Below are positions 59,201 through 64,000 of a stretch of DNA of 64,000 bases, one piece after another. The translations under genes were made by a program, and so were the position numbers. Every line of letters begins with the position of its first letter. The first letter of the stretch is position 1. The DNA lies in assembly GCA_030562195.1 (NCBI GenBank), contig JAUJPP010000003.1, forward strand, positions 13,919,398 to 13,983,397, given 5' to 3'. The DNA comes from Nipponacmea schrenckii. Its lineage: Eukaryota > Mollusca > Gastropoda > Lottiidae. The notes beneath the pieces were generated by a model. That model was not told where the DNA came from. It searched no databases and saw nothing but the letters and a program-made list of their open reading frames with translations.

Positions 59201-60682
59201 TTCAGCTTTCTCTGAATCAACCCAAGTTTTAACATGAGAAGTTGGTCTTTCTATCTCCTGTAGAGTGGCATCAGGTGGTACATTGGCTTGTAAAAATTGG
59301 CCATTTAAAACAAACATTGGCTTAGAATTAGACTCTAATGCAGCAGCAGATATGGATGTAGAATGTGGTACAGTAGAAATCATAGAAGTACAATGTGGTA
59401 TAGTGGAACCAGTATATGAGTTTGTCTGTTTAGGTATATCTGAATAAGACTGGTTTATGTGGTGTGTTTTTTTATAGTCTTTTTCATTTTTAGATTCAAG
59501 ATAAAATGAATCTTTGGCACCACTTGAAGCAGAAATAGGATAAATTAAATTATGAGCCAAAAGATCAATGTCATTTCTAGTATCAGATGTGTAAGTTTCA
59601 TTTAAAGTCTTTTTGTTTTTAAAGTTTATACTATCCTCTAGGCTATCCACACTAGAAAAACTTTCACTGTTTTTAATTCGAGATAAATTTTTGTCTTCTT
59701 CATCTTCAATTCCATTAACTTTTCTATCACTAGCTATTTCATTAGATATAGCTTCATTAAACTCAAACAGTGACTTCTGTTGTTGATCTAACAACAACTG
59801 TTGATGTTGTTCTAATTGTTGTTCAAACAAACTTCTACTGTCATTCCAATTTCTTAAACTCTTATCCATCAATTCATTATGTTCTCTTGATTGAGGTGAC
59901 GTTGGTGAAACAGGACGATTGTGCCTTGTTTTATGGTTATTAATATAGGGTCTATTGAGGGGATCAGAAGGATAATTCCCTGCTGGTAAAGGACTGGTTC
60001 TTCCACCATGATAAACATAGCTATTTTGACGAGAAACTGAAGGGCTACCTCGAACCAATCTTAAAGCATCATCAATAGCAGTTGAAGAGGAATATTTATA
60101 TGTTTTTGAACTAGTAGGTCGACTGTGAGGAATATGTGATCTTTGAAATCTTTCAGTAGCAATTTTCTGTTCTTGATGGCGCTTGGCTAAAATTTCTTGC
60201 CTTCTTTTTTCTTCAGTCTGAGCCTCTTTCTTCCGTTTTAGAGCTTGAGCTCTGAAAAGGAGATGGAATTTTGTTTGTAATATTTAGCTTATATTACTAC
60301 AAGTGTAGTCGAGGGCTATCAATTGTAGGTTAAGCAAAAATAAAGTGGTAAAAAAAAAAGATGTTTTGCATCATCTAGGAATTATTCAGATTTCAGATTG
60401 AACATAATGACCACTTATTGCTCTTGATTATTAATTATATTGATAACAAGTAAATAAATAGCACAAAATTTCAATTCCTCAATTTAGACATCAACAGTGA
60501 CAACCTAAAAGACTTTCAAAAAAGAGATTTATAAACTTTGTCATAAAACCTAGACTTACTTTCTTCTCCTGTTTGTTTCATGTGATAATCTTTTAGCTTT
60601 AGCTATTACATCTATTTTGGCATCATAAGTGGTTGTTTTTAAAGTATCCAGGTGTTCTTGTTCTAGAGTTTGGTATTTCTTT
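53276..60682 (-). CDS. CEP126: Centrosomal protein of 126 kDa, 5' exon missing
   Basis: Exons (minus): 60682..60560, 60251..58385, 58125..58011, 57865..57002, 56851..56723, 55886..55815, 55618..55548, 53401..53276. Phase closes at every junction, giving about 1121 residues from the first exon seen (human about 1117). Diagnostic similarity to CEP126 is the N-terminal block NRRRKAQALKRKKEAQ..ERFQRSHIP, then a conserved DDALRLV, a Gln-rich helix QLLLDQQQKSLFEFNEAI and SFSSVDSLED (human has SSIDSLE at the matching place). A Ser/Thr/Asn-rich middle and DRTPTDDEINQLWETMKS follow. CEP126 is a microtubule-organising centrosome/basal-body protein needed for ciliogenesis. The first exon found needs two bases from an upstream exon, because its in-frame upstream codons include TGA. 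The start codon was not found before 64000. Exon 55618..55548 ends in the donor that is duplicated in the adjacent tandem array. Confidence 0.9.
53896..55610 (-). repeat. 75/78-bp tandem array duplicating the CEP126 exon-7 5' splice site
   Basis: About 22 copies of a unit. On the minus strand it reads AATTAATCATC, a CAAACACAAACTATCACAG stretch, TGTCTAATACATCACAG, the donor GTAGGTCTATC, and an intronic TTTATTCTTATCAACA. Every copy holds the donor TCACAG|GTAGGT. The copy nearest the exon (donor at 55547) is the true end of exon 55618..55548. Units are 75 bp, or 78 bp when TCA is repeated in TTATCATCAACA; one is 76 bp. No acceptor is present in the unit. The three donors nearest the exon are in one open frame, adding repeats of VGLSLFLS..INHPQTQTITVSNTSQ. 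Most later units carry a TAA from an ACA-to-CCTAA type change. Confidence 0.93.
55933..56175 (+). repeat. SINE-like dispersed repeat in CEP126 intron
   Basis: It shares ATGGGGTAACGAAGAYRGGC, GGCCAT.CAGTGTGCA, GGGGCC..AGTTTATTGT, GACTAGA..CATTTTCC and ATGTCAGC with the copy at 18898-19125. This copy keeps a 3' part with CTTGGACCATCAGGTTAG and CACTGAGCCA, typical of this kind of element's tail. Confidence 0.6.
56176..56705 (+). repeat. Minisatellite of ~36-bp units in CEP126 intron
   Basis: About 14 imperfect units of the type CACTGAGCCACTTGGTTAGC followed by AAGCAGGCATCTAACA, between exons 55886..55815 and 56851..56723. The unit is the same sequence as the 3' tail of the adjacent SINE-like repeat. 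Open frames on the minus strand here (WLSVLDMCLLTK and similar) are repeat artefacts. Confidence 0.85.
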
Positions 60683-62163
60683 CTAATTCATATAGGTTAA
60701 GCAAATTTAATGTAGTAAACAACTATAACAAATGGTATCAGTCAATGTTGACAGGCCATTGTTGTATGATTCCTATCCTTGACTATTTTATTGGAAACGT
60801 CAAAAAAAAAAAAAATTTTGAAGATAAAGGATACGAATAAGCCCCGGCCAACATCTTGTAAAAAATCCATCAATTTCTGTCACAGTTGAAAAAAACATTT
60901 AGCCGATCGGTACTGAAAAACATAAAAACATGTCGGCATATTCTTCTCGTGAATTAGATAATGGTTGAAGTTAGATACCAAAGTCAGCCATGTTGTTTTC
61001 GCTAACAACATGCGCAGGAATGTTCATTACAATAGCTTTGTTTGCGCAAAGGGCAGATAACTGAACGGTTTGACTGACTAAGTCCACAAAGATCTACAAA
61101 TCTATATTTGCAGATAGAAAGCACACCATACATCTAAAATATGTTCGAAAACAATAGTAATTTATTTTCGAAAAGAAACTGCTATAAAATTAAAAAGTTG
61201 TCTTGAAAGAATTAAGAATTAGAAAGGGATGCTATTCTGTGAATTATGAGGGACGAAAGAGACCAGCTTAAAATGAAAGTCGGACGGACAACACCTAAGT
61301 TTCTACTGCATGTATATTTCTTTTCTTTTCTTATTGCGTGATTTTAAACTGCGCTTCTTTTTGAATCATTCTTCCTGATGAGATCTGCTATTTAAGCTGT
61401 TCCATATTTCATACAACACTTTGTCTGAAAATCTGACTGCCTTTTATACTCGCTTGAGATCATGTAATAGAAACGCCGCAAGATCTCTGTGCAACCCTTT
61501 CAATGCCTATCAATTCATGTACCTACCAAGCCCATATATTTCTTGTAAGTAATGCCAGTATAGCTACATAACAGGAACTCAATTAATCAGAGATGGTAGA
61601 GATTTTATAGAGTAATGCTTTATGACTGTGCTTTTCAGACATCTGATCCTGGTGCACACACCTGTTTGACAGTGAATATGTAGACAAAACTGTTTATGTA
61701 CCAGCGACGTCGAAACGACATTTTCAGCATCTTATCCCATGCTAAACTATAAGACATTCGTATATTATGTATATTATGTCGCTAGATATAATTTATAAAA
61801 TACAAAAACCAAACTTTGATTCATTGTACGAGGTATAACCACTTCATAGTACCAATTTGAATTGAATCAAGTTTGAGATCAAAATTATAGATTTGTCTAG
61901 AAACTGGATGTGAAAAGGCATATAAAGGGAAATTTGTAAAAATAAATTCGACCCAGAGTCACTACAAATTTTCCGCGTATATGTGGAAATAATTTTCTTG
62001 TTATTGCTAATCAACACATAAAAAGAGGCAACTGCTCGAAAAGAAAACCTAAATGGAATAAAACCACACCGTTATAAAAGTTAGAGATAATTAAAGACTG
62101 CAGTGACATATAAATGAAGGGATTATTAACAAGCTGCATAGTAAAAGAAAAAAAAACTTCTTA

Positions 62164-62238
62164 CCATTTCTCATCTCTTATGTCTGAATAAAGTTCTAAT
62201 GTAAAATCATTCACCCGAAAATCACATAGCAACGCTCT
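62164..62238 (-). other. Orphan exon candidate, minus strand
   Basis: The acceptor ATATTTATAG and donor TG|GTAAGA enclose an open frame encoding LLCDFRVNDFTLELYSDIRD then EKW. It cannot be the direct upstream coding exon of CEP126, because its last two bases TG plus the leading A of exon 60682..60560 make TGA in the CEP126 frame. It may be a 5' untranslated exon or belong to another gene. Confidence 0.3.
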
Positions 62239-62270
62239 ATAAATATATAATTATTTTTTTTTGCAATAGA

Positions 62271-62383
62271 TCTTTACTTTACTCAAGAGATTCTTTTATA
62301 AGAAAGATGAAGTGAATAGAATAATCGTTAAAGTATTTGAAGAATGGGATTATATTGATCATGAAAGTCTATGTCAAATACAG
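62271..62383 (+). other. Orphan exon candidate, plus strand
   Basis: The acceptor TTTTTTTTTGCAATAG and donor ACAG|GTATAT enclose an open frame encoding RFFYKKDEVNRIIVKVFEEW then DYIDHESLCQIQ, a protein-like charged helix. It lies only about 33 bp from the minus-strand candidate. I could not find partner exons within the window. Confidence 0.35.
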
Positions 62384-62622
62384 GTATATTAACAGAATTA
62401 AATATTTATCACACCTTGAAACAATATCCTAGAGTTTAGCTTCTTGAATTCTATTATGTACTATTATTGATTTACTAATGTACAAGGGTCTTGAACTTGA
62501 TCAAACCTGTAAAACATCCAGTATTGTCGATCGCTTAAACGCTAAATGGCTAATGCACAAATGGCCAGATAAAAATCAGCCATAGAAACACATCACTGGA
62601 ACGCCGTAACTGCCGTCTGTTA

Positions 62623-62800
62623 GTATTTTTGTAGTATCAGCATTTTTTTGTATTATCAGCATCATTTTTTTCGTATTATCATCTTTTTCTGTTATCATCT
62701 TTTTGATTATATGCATCATCTTTTTGCAGTATCAGCATCTTTTTGTATTATCAGCATCATCTTTTCGTATTATCATCTTTTTGCATTATACATCACATAT
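62623..62800 (+). repeat. Degenerate ~18-20-bp minisatellite
   Basis: Repeated CATCTTTTTGTATTATCAG-like units with variable spacing. No coding meaning. Confidence 0.7.
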
Positions 62801-64000
62801 AAGGATCATGCAATTCATATGGCAAAATTTAAAATAGAAAAAGTCCAGGCATTAATTTGAATTGTGATGGGGGTATGAAAAAAGACATTCACACCAACAT
62901 CTGTTTTGAACTGAAAATAAGACACATGACATTGTAACACTTCATTTTAGTATAGTTATTACCTCTAGGGTAAAATTTGGTTGGTAGGACTGACCAGTTG
63001 ATTTAAGGGGGTTATATGTTGTAACCTTATATTAATAATAGGTTAAGAAAGCACAGTTCAATTCACAGAATGTGTGTTTTGCTAAATAACCTTCTAAAAT
63101 CTGTAGTTTTGTCTACGGTATATAATCTGGAATTAGCATAGGAAAATAATTCATTTTAGAATCATTGATTACAAATTGAAAAATGCTACAAAATTAAATG
63201 CATAACAAAATAATTTTTGTCTAAATTTCATCAAGGAAATAGCCAAGGCAGGTATCAAACATTACGAGTAGGTCTAAAGTCAGTCTTTCCAAAATTACTT
63301 AAAGGCAGCAAAGAAACCAAAACTTTGACAGAATTTCTCAATAGGCATTTTGCCAAATTTTAGATTCCTGTCTCGAAATATTTGCTTGTCAGACTCTTTC
63401 CTCAATTTAATTTTCTCAGATTTCGCACTTCAAAAACAATTTCTCAAAAACAATTTTTCCCAAATTTTACACTGAAAACGTGTTTGAACAAATCAGGACT
63501 GGTTGAACTTTCACCTGTTACAAACTTATACCTAAAAAGAAATAAACCTAGTTAAAATTGGCAGAATTTCTGTTTTTTTTTTTTTATTTCAATCTTTAGG
63601 TTGTTTCAAAATCGGCCTTTTTACCCAACTTTACAAAAGACAGACATAAAACAATCATTTCTAGTAGAATCCATTTAGAAAACAATTGACGCATTAAAAC
63701 AATTAGTTAATTCATCTAAAACAAACAAGGCAAGGAACTGTTGGCTTAACACATGGTGCACAATATCATGGTGTAATATCAACGGGAGAAAAAATGGTTG
63801 CCAGGGAATGACACTGGCTAAGTGAATTACTTCCCTTTTAATAGTTGTAATTTTCAATATGTTACTTTTGAATGACTTTATCATTTATTCAGTTATTCGG
63901 TTTGTTTTCCGGCAATCGAGTGCATGGCCGCGGGAACTATATAATATGTCCATTTTATAAACAAATTGTACGTTGAAAATCTGTCCATTTAATGCACATG

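Larger units (their letters stand above)
60683..64000. other. Terminal region upstream of CEP126
   Basis: It should contain the CEP126 5' exon or promoter unless these lie beyond the window. A small perfect hairpin (CATGTTGTT / AACAACATG, 6-bp loop) is at 60989-61012. Apart from the two orphan exon candidates and a minisatellite, I see only AT-rich sequence and no gene. Confidence 0.35.

Noticed and set aside
60961..61020. ATGGCTGACTTTG|GTATCT as CEP126 first exon
   Set aside because: It leaves phase 1, but the next exon needs two preceding bases (phase 2); the alternative upstream ATG leaves phase 0.

Overview
This window is nuclear DNA from an animal. It is AT-rich, most genes are split into many short exons with GT-AG introns, and introns and spacers are full of short non-autonomous transposons and minisatellites. 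Tandem monomers of about 160 bp inside dispersed elements, and the protein flavour, suggest a lophotrochozoan, most likely a mollusc. That organism call is inference. I assembled all gene models by hand from open reading frames, splice signals and reading-phase continuity, and every model below keeps phase across all its junctions.

Layout. 54-4328 (-): a three-exon gene for an unrecognised 809-residue acidic/coiled-coil protein. 5292-6791 (+): a single-exon CYP4-type cytochrome P450, head to head with the first gene. 9177-10801 (-): a two-exon gene for a 463-residue protein with an RRM-like C-terminal segment. 13291-23841 (-): carnitine palmitoyltransferase 1 (CPT1), about 21 coding exons, with a mutually exclusive exon pair next to the catalytic histidine, a 9-nt microexon candidate and a 72-bp tandem array that multiplies one 3' splice site. 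28110-32979 (+): the spliceosome-associated J-protein DNAJC8 in 9 exons. 35960-50737 (+): the centriolar/ciliary protein CEP162 in 31 exons, about 1390 residues. 53276-60682 (-): the centrosomal protein CEP126 without its first exon, with a 75/78-bp tandem array that multiplies a 5' splice site about 22 times. 60683-64000: no assembled gene, only two orphan exon candidates on opposite strands.

Mobile and repeat content. There are several copies of an element with a fixed 5' end, about 161-bp internal tandem monomers and a small 3' hairpin (Helentron/HINE-like architecture). There is also a piggyBac-like deletion derivative, three MITEs with terminal inverted repeats (one pogo/Tigger-like), two copies of a SINE-like repeat whose tail appears to have grown into a minisatellite, and two short foldback repeats.

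The genes do not form an operon. CEP162 and CEP126, both centriole/basal-body proteins, are tail-to-tail neighbours. CPT1 (mitochondrial fatty-acid import) and DNAJC8 (splicing) are head to head across a transposon-rich spacer. The strongest unexpected signal is the pair of minisatellites lying across exon-intron boundaries, one duplicating acceptors in CPT1 and one duplicating donors in CEP126, both mostly with periods divisible by three.
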